Origin: Adiantum capillus-veneris
Taxonomy: Eukaryota; Streptophyta; Polypodiopsida; Polypodiales; Pteridaceae
Assembly: GCA_014529385.2 (NCBI GenBank)
Contig: CM043966.1
Span: 88,378,587 to 88,442,586, forward strand
Direction of reading: 5' to 3'
DNA length: 64,000 nucleotides
In this document: one piece after another, positions 45,040-57,898 of the stretch
How positions within the stretch are numbered: position 1 is the first letter of the stretch
How the letters are laid out: the number at the start of each line of letters is the position of its first letter
The notes under the pieces: generated by a model
Seen by the model: the letters and a program-made list of their open reading frames with translations, nothing else
Told to the model about the DNA's origin: nothing
Database searches by the model: none
Made by a program: the position numbers and the translations under genes

Positions 45040-46130
45040 CGCAGAATTACACTGTTTTTTAGAGAAAACTAAAGGGAAAAATAATCAAATTGATCAAAAT
45101 GCTTTGGGTTATTTATCAATGGTTAATTATATGTTAGGAAACCCGTGATAATTATGTTAAGCTCAGATCATTAATTTACCTAATTACTTTAGAAGAAATA
45201 CTATATTTTTAAGACAAAGTAAATAGGGGAAACTGGTAAATGGATTCCAAATGCTTTGAGTTATTTATCCATGGTTAATTATATGTTAGAGAACTCGTCA
45301 TAATTAGAATAAGCTTAGATAATTAATATACCTAATTACTTTAGCGGAAATACTCTGTTTTTAAGATAAATTAAATAGGCAAAATTAATATATTGATTCC
45401 AAATGCTTTGTGCTATTTATTAGTAGTTAACTATATGTTAGGCAACCCGTGATAATTAGGAGAAGCTCAGATAATTAATTTATCTAATTAATTTAGCAGA
45501 AATACTCTGTTTTTAGGATAAATTAAATAGGAGAAATTAGCAAATGGACTCAAATTTAATTGAGTTATTTATCAAAGATTAATTACATGTTAGAAAATCT
45601 GTGATAATTTGGTCAAGCTTAGTTAATTAATTTATTTAATTATTTTAGCAAAAATACTCTATTTTGAGGACAAATTAAAAAGGAAAACTTAGCAAATAGA
45701 CTCAAAATGACTTGAGTTTTTTACTAGAGGTTAATCATATGCTAGGAAACCCGTGGTAAATAGGTGAAGCTCAGATAATTACTTTATCTAGTTATTTAAG
45801 CAGAAATACTTTGTTTTTAGGAATAATTAAATAGGAGAAATTATCAAATAGATTCAAAATGACTTGAGTTATTTATCATAGGTTAAATATTTTTTAGGAA
45901 ACTCGTGATAATTATGTGAAGCTCAGATAATTAATTTACCTAATTACTTTAGCAGTATTACTCTATTTTTGAGAGAAATTAAAAGGAGGAAATTATCAAG
46001 TTGATTCAAAATGTATTGAGTTATTTATCAAAGTTTAACTATACCTTAGGAAACCCACAATAATTATGTTACCCTCAGATAATTAGTTTATCTAATTATC
46101 GGAAAAAAATTACATAATTTTTAGGAGAAA
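45040..46130. repeat. AT-rich tandem units in LTR3
   Basis: The same ~130-155-bp units as in LTR1 and LTR2, with cores near 45171, 45322, 45475, 45625, 45778 and 45931. Confidence 0.75.
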
Positions 46131-46595
46131 ATAAAAGGGAAAATATAGTAAATTAATCAAAAAACCTTTTATATAAATATTAGAGGTAGAACACACCTTC
46201 GGGAATCCATGATAAATACTCCAACCTCAGATAAATAGTTTAGGTATTTATCTTCAATAAAAGTAACCGATTTTGTGTATAAAATAGACATGAGAAATTA
46301 GTAAATGAATTTATCTAATTACCAAATAAATACGTGAGGTCCAAAATCACTATTGAAGGGTGAAAAAAGTTTTGGCGTATGGGCGCCCGGACTTTGGGTG
46401 ATGGCTTTTTCCACCCCGATTTTTATAAATAAGGAATGGGTGCTGTTTTTCACCCCTGTATAGGTGGTCTTAAGACAAGCCAGTACTGGTCAGAGATAGT
46501 TCAGAATGACAGTACCTTGTCTTAAGTCTAAAGATGTTTGTTTGCTGAAAGAATGTCTTCAATACTGTTTTCAAAGGTTGTCTTAATGAACTACA

Positions 46596-46822
46596 TGTTA
46601 CCGTATACATGTGGTAGTGATGTGTGTGAACACACTAGGACCGCCGGGACATTTTTTCCCTCTTTAGGAGGTTTTTTCCCCCATGCATTGTATATACGCC
46701 CATCACTCTAGGGCTATCCATCTTTCCATTGCACACTAAGTAATAAACTCTCTATTGTGTGCCTTGAGCTTCCTTCGTCTTCTCCAAGCTATGTGTGTCT
46801 CTTTGCAACCCTAATTCCAACA
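46596..46822 (+). mobile_element. Copia A2 5' LTR
   Basis: 227 bp, TGTTACCGTATACATG to CTAATTCCAACA, with TATA-like GTATATACG near 46690. Confidence 0.95.
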
Positions 46823-46824
46823 AT

Positions 46825-46839
46825 TGGTATCAAAGCAGG
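46825..46839 (+). promoter_or_regulatory. Copia A2 primer-binding site
   Basis: TGGTATCAAAGCAGG, two bases after the LTR. It has one change relative to the TGGTATCAGAGC of copia B. Confidence 0.85.
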
Positions 46840-47183
46840 TCGCGTCCTCCGGGCTTAGTTGCCACCTGCTCCAGCACATGCTTGCTCACTTTCTCCGATT
46901 TCAGTGAGCTTTGGCAAGCGTTCATAGGTCGACAAAAATTTTGGGTAAGCTCGTAGAGCTTGATCTGCTCAGAATTTTGATTTGGGCTCATTTCGACCTC
47001 TGTTTCCACTACAGACAGTACTGCACAGGCTATTTCATCATTTTGTGCAGAATTTTTGTCTGTGCCGTTTCCTGCATAAAAGGGGCCTTATAGTCTTCTA
47101 CGGATTGTGCTATATAGCACGTGTTGTTCCCGCTCCATTCCTCCTATTTTCGGGCAGTTTTCACATCAAGTGCAGCATTTACC

Positions 47184-47771
47184 ATGGCTACTAACAACAA
47201 CACATATGTGTTCAAGATGTTTGCTGCTGAGGACAGGTTGGATGGGGACAACTACCCTATGTAGGCTTATATGATGCAACATGTTCTTGTGTCAAAGGGC
47301 GTCTCGAACATTGTGCAGGGCATTGATGTACGTCCTGGTTCTGAAGATGTAGGCGATGTTGAGGATGTTGCAGGTCTTGCTGCAAGGATTGCTGCTGTTA
47401 GAGTTGTTTTGCCTACGGCAGAACAAGCTCGTTGGGATGTTAAGGATGCGCAGGCTCATGCATTAATTGCATTGTCTATGAAGCGCACCATTGTTCCTCA
47501 CATCCGTTCAGCAAAATCTGCAAAACAGGCTTGGGATATTTTGGCTGGTCTTTATGCAAGCCGCAATGAGGCTAAAATTGCTTTGCTGCCTAAAGAGCTG
47601 GAGTCGAAGATTATGCATGAGGAAGATGATATGGACACTTTCCTTGCTAGTGTCAAGGATATCAATGAGCAACTTATTTCTGCAGGTGAAGTCATTTCAG
47701 ACAGTTCCCTTGTGTAGACTGTTCTTGATGCCTTACCAGATTCCTACCAGAATTTTGCTAGTACTTGGAGA
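47184..47771 (+). pseudogene. Copia A2 gag
   Basis: It starts MATNNNTYVFKMFAAEDRL. TAG at 47262-47264 replaces an expected Trp after NYPM, and TAG at 47715-47717 follows SDSSLV. The gag domain (KQAWDILAGLYASRNEAKI, LPKELESKIMHEEDDMDTFL) is otherwise readable. Confidence 0.88.
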
Positions 47772-49222
47772 TTGATGACCCAAGGAAATCCTGAAGTTGT
47801 CAAGTTTGATGCATTATGCACATTGCTGTTGCAAGAGTCACTTTCTAGAGAAAACGGGACTAGGCAGCGTGCAGTTGAACAGGCTTTTATTGCTTCTCAA
47901 AGAAAGGGTGGTAACAGTAATGCAGCCACTTTTTATGGTTCTGCTGCGAGTGGCAAAAATTCTGTTCCTAATGCTTCTGTTGGCAGCAATGCGTCTGGAA
48001 ATTCTGGTGACAAGGGAAAAAAGAAGATGTGTTGCCATTATTGTAAAGCTAATGATCACTTGATCAAGTCGTGTCCTAAGTTGAAGGCCAAAGAGGCTAA
48101 GAAGAAAGAGGGTGGTTCCACGGCAAATGCTGGTTCCACTAGAAATGCAGCCATTGTTATGTCTTCTGTGAAAGGAGACTGTAATGCTGATGTTGATGCA
48201 GAATGGGCTTTTAGCGCAGAGTGCACTTACAATCCTGCTGTCCATGATGCATGCTTGTCAGTTGCTGCAGATTCACATGTGTGGTATTTTGACAGTGGTG
48301 CTACAAAGCACATTACCTCACATCGTGAATTGTTTACCTCTCTTGACTTTGTCCCACATGGGAATTCAGTCACTTGTGCCAACAACGCCTCTTATCCAGT
48401 TCAGGGAGTTGGAAAGATTGTGCTCACTACTGCTAATGGCAGTTCCTTCACACTTGTTGATGCACTTTATGTACCTGGGATCAAGAAGAATCTCTTGTCT
48501 GCATCCGCACTTGCTAGACTTGGACTTGTAGTCAAATTTGTGGATGACAGATGTACAGTTCATGATCTCAGTTTTGGTGATGAAATTGTTGCATCTGGCC
48601 TTTTGTGCCATGGGTTATATAAGCTCACTTTGTATGACAAGTGTGGACAAAATTTTGCAAATGCTGTGGCAGATTCAAGGGCTATTTCAGATGCAAAACT
48701 TTGGCATGCATGTTTTGGTCATCTAAATTTTTCCAGTTTGCTGCGTTTGCAGAAATGTGATATGGTTGCTTCTTTGCCGCCTCTTGAAGCACCTGTCAAA
48801 CATGTTTGTGAAGGCTGTATTTTGGGTAAAATGCAGCGTTCTAAGTTTCCAAAGGATGGTTCAGTTCGGGCCACTTGCAGGTTCCAGCTTGTGCATAGTG
48901 ATGTTTGTGGGCCCATGCAAACTCCGTCCTTGGGAAATTACCTGTACTTCATGACTTTCATTGATGATTACTCCAGGCATGCATGGGTATTTCCGCTTAA
49001 AGGGAAGTCCGAAGTTTTTATGTCCTTCAAACCATTTCTGGCTATGGCTAAAAATGTCTCGAAATGTACTATGGGCACCCTCCGTTCCGATCGAGGGGGG
49101 GTGTATATGTCTCATGAATTTATTGCATTTTTGGCTAGTCATGGGATAAAACACCAATGTATAGTGCCTTATACACCTCAACAAAATGGTGTTGCTGAGA
49201 GGAAAAATAGGTCACTGACGGA
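47772..49222 (+). pseudogene. Copia A2 gag end, zinc knuckle, protease and integrase
   Basis: It includes the knuckle CCHYCKANDHLIKSC, protease WYFDSGATKHITSHREL, integrase zinc finger and core (SDVCGPMQTPSLG, FIDDYSRHAWVFPL, LRSDRGGVY, PQQNGVAERKNRS). A Val replaces the usual Glu in GGEY. A 1-bp deletion at about 49220 shifts the frame. It closely matches the outer copy at 15393-16819. Confidence 0.9.
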
Positions 49223-52200
49223 ATGGCACGATGTATGGTCAAAAGTCAAGCTTTGCCGCATTCTTTTTGGCTTGAGGCCATCATGTGTGCCACTTATGTA
49301 CTTAACAAGTGTCCTACGAAAGCTTTGCAGTCTATTACTCCATATGAAGCATGGCATGATAGAAAGCCTTCTATTGAGCACCTGCGTGTTTTTCGCTGTT
49401 TGGCATATTCTTTGGTGCCACAAGTGCAGCACAGAAAATTGGATGATAAGGCTGTCAAATGTATTTTTGTTGGTTATAGTGCTGAAAACAAAGGTTACAG
49501 GTTGTATCATCCACAAACAAAACGTATTCAAGTTTCACGGGATGTAGTGTTTGTGGAAGATTCTATTCAGCCCTTGTTGTCATGTACTAGAGAGAGTAAT
49601 GTTACTGTCTGCTCACAGGACATTTATGACACTTTGTTGCCTCTTTTCAGTGGTGGAAATAGGAATGTAAGTTCCAATGAGGCAAATGTACAGCCTATGG
49701 GGGTTTCTGAAAATGTTACAGATCAGCCTATTACTGATGCAGATGTACATGATGTACTTGATGAGGAAAGGGCTGAAAATGAGCAGGCTAGAGGTATGCC
49801 AAAATGGCTGGTGCACACTTTGCATGACAATAAATTGGATGCACCTTTGTCTAGTCGTACTTGTTCAGGCTCTCGCCATGCATCTTATGCATCGGATTGC
49901 TATGCTTTGGTTGTGTCTAGTTTACATGATGTTGAGGAGCCTCTGTCTTTTGATAAAGCACAGAATTCAGAAAATTGGATGGCTGTCATGCAATCAAAAT
50001 ATGATGCACTTATAGAAAATGACACATGGACTTTATGTGATTTGCCTCCTAGCAAAAAGGCCATTGGTACGAAGTGGGTTTACAAGTTGAAACGCAAGCC
50101 GGATGGTGATATTGATCGCCATAAGGCTCGACTTGTTGCAAAGGGTTATGCACATCAAAAAGGCATAGATTATGAAGAGACTTTTGCTCTCACTTTTCGT
50201 ATGACTACTGTGCGTTTTCTATGTGCATTGGCAGCTCATTTTGGTTGGGATGTACATCAATCAGACATTGTTACTGCTTTCTGGAATGGTGACATATTTG
50301 AGGAAGTTTATGTAACGCAACATTCTTTTTGGCTTTTTGGCTTGAGGCCATCATGTGTGCCACTTATGTACTTAACAAGTGTCCTACGAAAGCTTTGCAG
50401 TCTATTACTCCATATGAAGCATGGCATGATAGAAAGCCTTCTATTGAGCACATGCGTGTTTTTGGCTGTTTGGCATATGCTTTGGTGCCACAAGTGCAGC
50501 ACAGAAAATTGGATGATAAGGCTGTCAAATGTATTTTTGTTGGTTATAGTGCTGAAAACAAAGGTTACAGGTTGTATCATCCACAAACAAAACGTATTCA
50601 AGTTTCACGGGATGTAGTGTTTGTGGAAGATTCTATTCAGCCCTTGTTGTCATGTACTAGAGAGAGTAATGTTACTGTCTGCTCACAGGACATTTATGAC
50701 ACTTTGTTGCCTCTTTTCAGTGGTGGAAATAGGAATGTAAGTTCCAATGAGGCAAATGTACAGCCTATGGGGGTTTCTGAAAATGTTACAGATCAGCCTA
50801 TTACTGATGCAGATGTACATGATGTACTTGATGAGGAAAGGGCTGAAAATGAGCAGGCTAGAGGTATGCCAAAATGGCTGGTGCACACTTTGCATGACAA
50901 TAAATTGGATGCACCTTTGTCTAGTCGTACTTGTTCAGGCTCTCGCCATGCATCTTATGCATCGGATTGCTATGCTTTGGTTGTGTCTAGTTTACATGAT
51001 GTTGAGGAGCCTCTGTCTTTTGATAAAGCACAGAATTCAGAAAATTGGATGGCTGTCATGCAATCAAAATATGATGCACTTATAGAAAATGACACATGGA
51101 CTTTATGTGATTTGCCTCCTAGCAAAAAGGCCATTGGTACGAAGTGGGTTTACAAGTTGAAACGCAAGCCGGATGGTGATATTGATCGCCATAAGGCTCG
51201 ACTTGTTGCAAAGGGTTATGCACATCAAAAAGGCATAGATTATGAAGAGACTTTTGCTCTCACTTTTCGTATGACTACTGTGCGTTTTCTATGTGCATTG
51301 GCAGCTCATTTTGGTTGGGATGTACATCAATCAGACATTGTTACTGCTTTCTGGAATGGTGACATATTTGAGGAAGTTTATGTAACGCAACATTCTTTTT
51401 GGCTTTTTGGCTTGAGGCCATCATGTGTGCCACTTATGTACTTAACAAGTGTCCTACGAAAGCTTTGCAGTCTATTACTCCATATGAAGCATGGCATGAT
51501 AGAAAGCCTTCTATTGAGCACATGCGTGTTTTTGGCTGTTTGGCATATGCTTTGGTGCCACAAGTGCAGCGCAGAAAATTGGATGATAAGGCTGTCAAAT
51601 GTATTTTTGTTGGTTATAGTGCTGAAAGCAAAGGTTACAGGTTGTATCATCCGCAAACAAAACGTATTCTAGTTTCACGGGATGTAGTGTTTGTGGAAGA
51701 TTCTGTTCAGCCCTTGTTGTCATGTACTAGAGACAGTAATGTAAGCTCACAGGACATTTATGACACTTTGTTGCCTCTTTTCAATGGTGGAAATACGAAT
51801 GTAAGTTCCAATGAGGCAAATGTACAGCCTATGGGGGTTTCTGAAAATGTTTTAGAACAGCCTATTACTGATGCAGATGTACATGATGTACTTGATGAGG
51901 AAAGGGCTGAAAATGAGCAGGCTAGAGGTATGCCAAAATGGCTGGTGCACACATTGCGTGACAGTAAATTGGATGCACCTTTATCTAGTCGTACTCGTTC
52001 AGGCTCTCGCCATGCATCTTATGCATCAGATTGTTATGCTTTGGCTGTGTCTAGTTTACATGATGTTGAGGAGCCTCTGTCTTTTGATGAAGCACAGAAT
52101 TCAGAAAATTGGATTGCTGCCATGAAATCAGAATATGATGCACTTATAGAGAATGACACATGGAATTTATGTGATTTGCCTCCTGGCAAAAAGGCCATTG

Positions 52201-52496
52201 GTACGAAGTGGGTTTACAAGTTGAAACGCAAGCCGGATGGTGAGATCGATCGCCATAAGGCTCGACTTGTTGCAAAGGGTTATGCACAACAAAAAGGCAT
52301 AGATTATGAAGAGACTTTTGCTCCCACTTGTCGTATGACTACTGTACGTTTTCTATGTGCATTGGCAGCTCATTTTGGTTGGGATGTACATCAATCAGAC
52401 ATTGTTACTGCTTTCTTGAATGGTGACATATTTGAGGAAGTTTATGTAACGCAGCCTCGCGGTTTTGTCATAAAAGGACAAGAGGACAAAGTGTGA
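49223..52496 (+). pseudogene. Copia A2 integrase end to RT start, present three times
   Basis: Each repeat encodes the integrase C-terminal part (ITPYEAWHDRKPSIEH, VKCIFVGYSAE), a linker and the RT N-terminal part (WVYKLKRKPDGDIDRHKARL, QSDIVTAF). Copies 1 and 2 share TAFWNGD and FALTFRMT. Copy 3 has the expected TAFLNGD and FAPTCRMT. Stops follow 52494. Confidence 0.88.
49265..52462. repeat. 1070-bp tandem triplication in copia A2
   Basis: CTTGAGGCCATCATG recurs at 49271, 50341 and 51411. Copies 1 and 2 differ at only about three sites near 49382-49411. Copy 3 is diverged and continues into normal RT. The joints read CAACATTCTTTTTGGCTTTT, where RT sequence runs into integrase sequence again through short homology (CATTCTTTTTGG). 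Confidence 0.92.
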
Positions 52497-52568
52497 AGAT
52501 GTAAGAAGGCTTCGTATGGGTTGAAGCAATCTACTCGTGCTTGGTATGAGAAAGCTGACACTCATTTG

Positions 52569-52762
52569 TGTTGGGGTATAAAGCCCAATGTGGTCGCCCA
52601 GGTAAGTGGGCGGGCCGCCAGGTATGTACACATATTTTTTTGTAAAAACCTAATAAGAACTCACTATGATCTACACATTACAGTAGAGCGAGTTCACCAT
52701 ATCGTCGTGCTCTTCTTCTCGCACTCTCTCTCTCGCGTCGCACTTCCGCTCGTACTCCTTCA
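52569..52762 (+). mobile_element. Copia C 5' LTR
   Basis: 194 bp, TGTTGGGGTATAAAGCCC to CTCCTTCA. A primer site, TGGTATCACAGCTC, follows at 52765-52778, with one change in the usual TGGTATCAGAGC. A ~1.08-kb leader then runs to the ATG at 53858. Confidence 0.93.
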
Positions 52763-53857
52763 ACTGGTATCACAGCTCAGATCGAGGCTCGGGGCAGCAC
52801 TGCAGGAGGCTAGAGTCACCAACTCAGATTGGAGTGAAATTCGATAGGGGAAGACACGGCCCCAAATCTCGTGGGGTTGGCCAAAGGGCTCGGTGTTGTC
52901 AGAATTCCATTCTGAGGTCATCTCGGCCACCGTTCGGCTTCGACAAAGGTCTGCGCATGCCATTTTCGACTACGTGGTCTCGACGGGTGCAGATCCGACT
53001 GCAAATTTGGGGTTTTCGGCCTACGACTACAGGTGCTGAGGATATCGACACTCCCAGAGTGTTGATTTGTGGTTGTCTACACATCGAAGGACGGCTCACA
53101 GTTCTTAGAGGCATGTCACATACGACACGAGCGCATCTACACACAGACTGTAGGCGACATCCACTAGTTCATCAGGTAGCTTGTGTTTGCTTCTTGATAT
53201 TCCAGATTTCATCCTGACATTGCAGGTACTTCCACATGGGATGTATTGTCAGAGATGATGTATGTTTGTTGAGGGTTTGCTGGCTGTGAGTCACGCAGCA
53301 AACAACCGCCGCAACTTTTACAGCATACAGTGGGAAATTTGTGGATGTATGACTTTGTGGGAAGTCTCTGTATTGTCAGATTTACTACAGCCTTTGTTGA
53401 GGGTCGAGTGAGGTTTTATTGAGCTGGGGGATTCTCGAATGTTGAGATCCTTTCGGTGATACAAGTCTTGGAGCGATCCCTCGAGCACCCTTAGATAGGC
53501 AGCTAGGTTGTATTGACTGTGAGTTAGACAGTTGGGATTGCATCTTTGCTTTACTGCCGTTGAGGCATTGTCGCAGTCTATGCTTGCAGGACAGTGACAG
53601 GACAGTCAGAGACAGTACAGGTGCGGGACAGGTTTACCCGCAGCTTACAGTGTCAGAGAGACAGTGTTTTTTGAGCTGTTTTTTGGTCTGTTTTTGGTAC
53701 ACCATAGCCATTTTACAAAGGAGACTCTGCCAAAATTTCTCCCGAATCTGAAGCTTTCTTAGTTCATTTGACAGGTTGATATTGGTTCAGAGGTCAGTTT
53801 ACAGGGGAAACTCTGCCGAATTCTTCCCAGAAAAGTAAACTACTGTGAAACGTAGCT

Positions 53858-54470
53858 ATGGCTGGATCATAGGACACTGCTCTTTACAATATCAAGAAGC
53901 AGGATTGAACCAATTTCCCATTGTGGAAGAAGCAGATTTGGCACGTGTTGGTACAAAAGAAGCAGATAAAACCTATAAAGCTCAAGGGGATAAAACCAGA
54001 AGATATGGACGAAGATGAATGGAGCGAAATGGATGAATTGGCACTTTCTACCATTATGCTGACTTTGGCAGAAAGCGTTTACCTCAATGTAGCAGACGAG
54101 ATGTCGGCTTATCAAGCATGGTTAAAGCTGAGTGATCTTTATGAGAAACAGAGTGCAGCTTCACAGGTATACTGACTTATGAAGCTTGTTGACTTGAAGA
54201 TGAAAGAAGGGACACCTATGTCCAATCATCTGAATGAAATCAACACAATCTATAGTCAGTGGTCAACTCAAGGTGTCAAGTTTGATGAACCTGTTAGAGC
54301 TATGTTCCTGTTGATCACATTGCCGAAAAGTTGGGACACTTTTCGCACAGCTTTGAGTAATTCTGCACCTCCAAATGGTTTGAACATAGCAGGTGTAGAA
54401 GGAAGCCTGCTTACTGAAGAAACCAATAGAAAGACAATGGACAAAGGCAAAGGATGACAGTCTAGTGTCA
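53858..54470 (+). pseudogene. Copia C gag
   Basis: It starts MAGS then TAG at 53870, with further stops near 53906, 54174 and 54455. The gag domain otherwise follows copia B (WKKQIWHVLVQKKQIKP, LKMKEGTPMSNHLNE). The zinc knuckle segment is deleted: sequence jumps from the DKGKG region to just before the protease. Confidence 0.9.
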
Positions 54471-57400
54471 AGAGACATCTACTTCTTGAAGACTACAATG
54501 GACAGAGCTCTTCTTACAGCATCTGATGGAAATGCACTGAGTGACTGGATTATAGACTCAGGGGCATCACTTCATGTGTCTCCAAACAAGGAGTGGTTTA
54601 CCTCTTATGTGACCACTAAAGATCATGTTCGGCTAGGCAATGGGTAGACATGTGAGATCTTAGGTGTTGGAGATGTTCAATTGAAGTTTTAGAATGGCTC
54701 TTCTTTCACGCTGAAGAATGTGAGACATGTTCCCGCAATTACAAAGAGCTTGATCAGCACAGGTTTACTTGATGATGCTGGCTACGTCACCACTTTTGGA
54801 CAGAACATGTGGAAGATATCCAAGGGTTCTATGACAGTAGCACATGGAGTAAAGTCTGGAGGACTTTACATGATTTATGTATCAAATGTCTCTAAAAATG
54901 TAATCAATGTAACCGAGCAGCCGAACGTTTCTTTGTGGCATAGCCGGTTAGGACATATGTCCAAGAAGGGAATGGAAATCTTGTCTCATTCTGGTTATTT
55001 GCCTGGCTTTTCATTTAATGATTTTGAATTCTGTGAACATTGTCTGTATGGTCAACAAACACAGCAGCCACATAAGCATAGAAGCAGTAAAAGAGATACA
55101 CAGTTGGCACTTGTTCATAGTGATTTGTGTGGACCTATGCCTAACCTATCTCTAGGGGGAGCTTCTTACTTTATGACATTTATAGATGATTACTCGAGGA
55201 AAGTATGGGTTTACTTTCTCAAGCACAAGGATGAAGCGTTTAGTGTTTTCAAAACGTTTGTGACACTTGTGGAGAATCAGAGTGGCAAGAAGCTTAAATG
55301 CTTACGCATTGACAATGGTGGAGAGTATGTTTCAAAGGCCTTTCAGGACTTTTGTGAGTCAAAAGGTATAAAACGTGAACTTACTGCTCCTTACAATCCT
55401 CCTCAAAATGGTGTTTCTGAGAGGATGAATAGGACCATACAAGAGAAGGTCAGAAGTATGTTGTCTAATGCACATCTGCCAAATGGGTTTTGGGCTGAAG
55501 CTGTATCAACAGCTGTTCATCTTGTAAATAGATCTCCTAGCAAGGTTTTGCAGAAGGATTCTGTGCCAGAGATGGTATGGTCAGGCAAAATGCCCTCATA
55601 CAAGCATCTCAGAGTCTTTGGCTGTGAGGCATATACTCACGTTCCAAAGAGTAGAAAGTGCATCTTTCTAGGCTATGGTAATTCTGGTGAGATGGGGTAC
55701 AGTCTTTGGGATCCCGAATCCAGAAAGGTTGTCCGCAGCAATGATGTTCACTTTAATGAATCCAAATATCATTCTAAACCAGAGAGGGTTGAGGAGATTA
55801 GAAGAGTTGTCTTCCAAGAAGATGGACCTACACGTGCAAGACAAAATGTCAGGGCTCAAGAGGAGCAAGGACACGATAGAGTGGAACCACAGGTTGTGGC
55901 TGAGCCTGAGCCACAACCTGAGGAGCAAGGACACGATAGAGTGGAACCACAGGTTGTGGCTGAGCCTGAGCCACCTATTGTGCGTAGATCTGGACGTGTC
56001 ACGCGACCTCCTGATAGGTTTGTTCCATCTATGAACTATGTCATGTTGACTGATTGCAATGAGCCTTCATGTTACAAGGAAGCAGTGCAAATGAAGGACT
56101 CCGGGAATTGGCAATTGGCCATGCAGTCAGAGATGACAGCTCTGCATAAAAACAAGACATGGAAGCTAGTTAATTACCACAGGGCAAAAAGGCTCTACCT
56201 TGTAAATGGGTTTACAGGTATAAGATCACCGCTCATGATAGTCAGCCAAAGTACAAAGCAAGGCTTGTTGCCAAGGGCTTTAAGCAAGAACAAGGCATTG
56301 ACTTTGATGAAGTCTTCTCTCCGGTGGTCAAGATGACTACATTGAGATGCTTTCTTGCATTGGTTGCCATATTAGATTTGGTGTTGCACCAAATGGATGT
56401 CAAGACAGTGTTCTTGCATGGTGATTTAGATGTGGAAATTTACATGCAGCAGCCAGAAGGGTTTGTTGAGAAAGGCAAGGAAGATTGGGTATGCCAGTTG
56501 TTAAAGAGTCTTTATGGCTTAAAACAATCACCGAGGGCATGGTACCATAAATTCCACAAGTTTATGCTTTCTCAAGGCTACAAACGTAGTGAGTTCGATC
56601 ACTGTCTATATACAAAGAAGGCTAAGGATGGTAGTTGGTTGATCCTTATTTTGTATGTGGATGACATGTTGATTGCTGGCAAGCACTTGGAAGAAATTTC
56701 AGCTTTGAAGTCAAAGATGGCAAAATCGTTTGACATGAAAGACATGGGTGAGGCAAGTCATATACTTGGTGTGCGCATTGAGAGAGACAGATCAAAGAAG
56801 TTGATTTGGTTATCTCAAACAGAGTATATTGACAAGGTTTTGCAACGTTTCAATATGGAGAAGGGAAAGGCACTGAGTGTTCCATTGCCACCATATGTGA
56901 AACTTAGCAAACAAGATTGTCCTGTGTCTGAGGAAGAACAGGTTGAAATGGATAAGATTCCATATGCGTCTGCAGTGGGTAGTTTGATGTATGCAATGAT
57001 TGCTACTCGCCCAGACATTGCATTTGCAGTGGGAGTAGTAAGTCGATACATGTCAAACCCAGGCAAGAAACATTGGGAGGCAGTGAAAGGAATATTGAGA
57101 TACCTGAAAGCTACAAAGAGTATGCGTATATGCTATGGGAGTCAGGAGCTAAGTGTAAAGGGTTTTACAGACTCAGATTATGCAGGTGACTTAGACAACC
57201 GAAGGTCTACGTCAGGGTATGTCTTTACATTGGTTGGTGGAGAAGTATCATGGCGTTCTAGATTACAAGATTGTGTTACTCAGTCTACTACAGAGTCTGA
57301 ATATGTTGCAACATCAGAGGCATGCAAAGAATCAATTTGGCTTAATCGACTAGTAACAGATTTGGGAATCAAAGAAGAGATGCCTGTGTTATATTGTGAT

Positions 57401-57613
57401 AGTCAAAGTGCTATACAATTGGCTCGCAATCCAGTTTATCACTCAAAGACAAAGCATGTGGATGTGAAGTATCATTTCATCAGGGAAATGCTCGAGGATA
57501 AGCAACTTCAACTTGTCAAAGTTCACACCATAGAAAATCCTGCTGATCTACTTACAAAAGGACTTCCCTCAGAGAGCTTTGCGCATTTTCGCAAGCAGTT
57601 AGGTGTAGGGTAG
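54471..57613 (+). pseudogene. Copia C protease, integrase, RT and RNase H
   Basis: Protease (WIIDSGASLHVSPNKEWF) is followed by TAG codons near 54645 and 54690. Integrase (LWHSRLGHMSKKGMEI, FIDDYSRKVWVYFLK, IDNGGEYVS, NGVSERMNRT) lies in the open stretch 54720-56336. A 1-bp deletion near 56173 shifts the frame, and RT and RNase H continue at 56324-57613 (ILYVDDMLIAG, TDSDYAGDL, YCDSQSAIQ). The part from about 56113 to 57003 is nearly identical to copia B while both flanks are clearly diverged. Confidence 0.92.
55859..55978. repeat. 60-bp tandem duplication in copia C
   Basis: GAGGAGCAAGGACACGATAG begins at 55859 and again at 55919, giving two in-frame copies in the linker between integrase and RT. 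Confidence 0.9.
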
Positions 57614-57702
57614 TACATCACTTCTCTACATCTCTTGTATATTAGCTTGTATAGTAGCTTCTCTCACACTTAAAGTACCACATTGGACTTTAAGTGGGAG
57701 GT

Positions 57703-57896
57703 TGTTGGGGTATAAAGCCCAATGTGGTCGCCCAGGTAAGTGGGCGGGCCGCCAGGTATGTACACATATTCTTTTGTAAAAACCTAATAAGAACTCACTA
57801 TGCTCAACACATTACAGTAGAGCGAGTTCACCATATCGTCGTGCTCTTCTTCTCGCACTCTCTCTCTCGCGTCGCACTTCCGCTCGTACTCCTTCA
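57703..57896 (+). mobile_element. Copia C 3' LTR
   Basis: 194 bp, preceded by the polypurine tract TAAGTGGGAGGT. Differences from the 5' LTR are near 57771 and 57803-57806. Confidence 0.93.
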
Positions 57897-57898
57897 AT

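Larger units (their letters stand above)
52569..57896 (+). mobile_element. Copia element C, nested in A2
   Basis: 5328 bp with 194-bp LTRs (52569-52762 and 57703-57896), differing at about 3 sites, and target duplication ATTTG (52564-52568 and 57897-57901). Removing it rejoins the A2 RT frame (ADTHL to VKQGF). It is a relative of copia B, with a broken gag-pol. Confidence 0.94.

Noticed and set aside
48366-51656. Several minus-strand frames repeated every 1070 bp
   Set aside because: They are antisense shadows of the copia A2 coding sequence and repeat only because the segment is triplicated.
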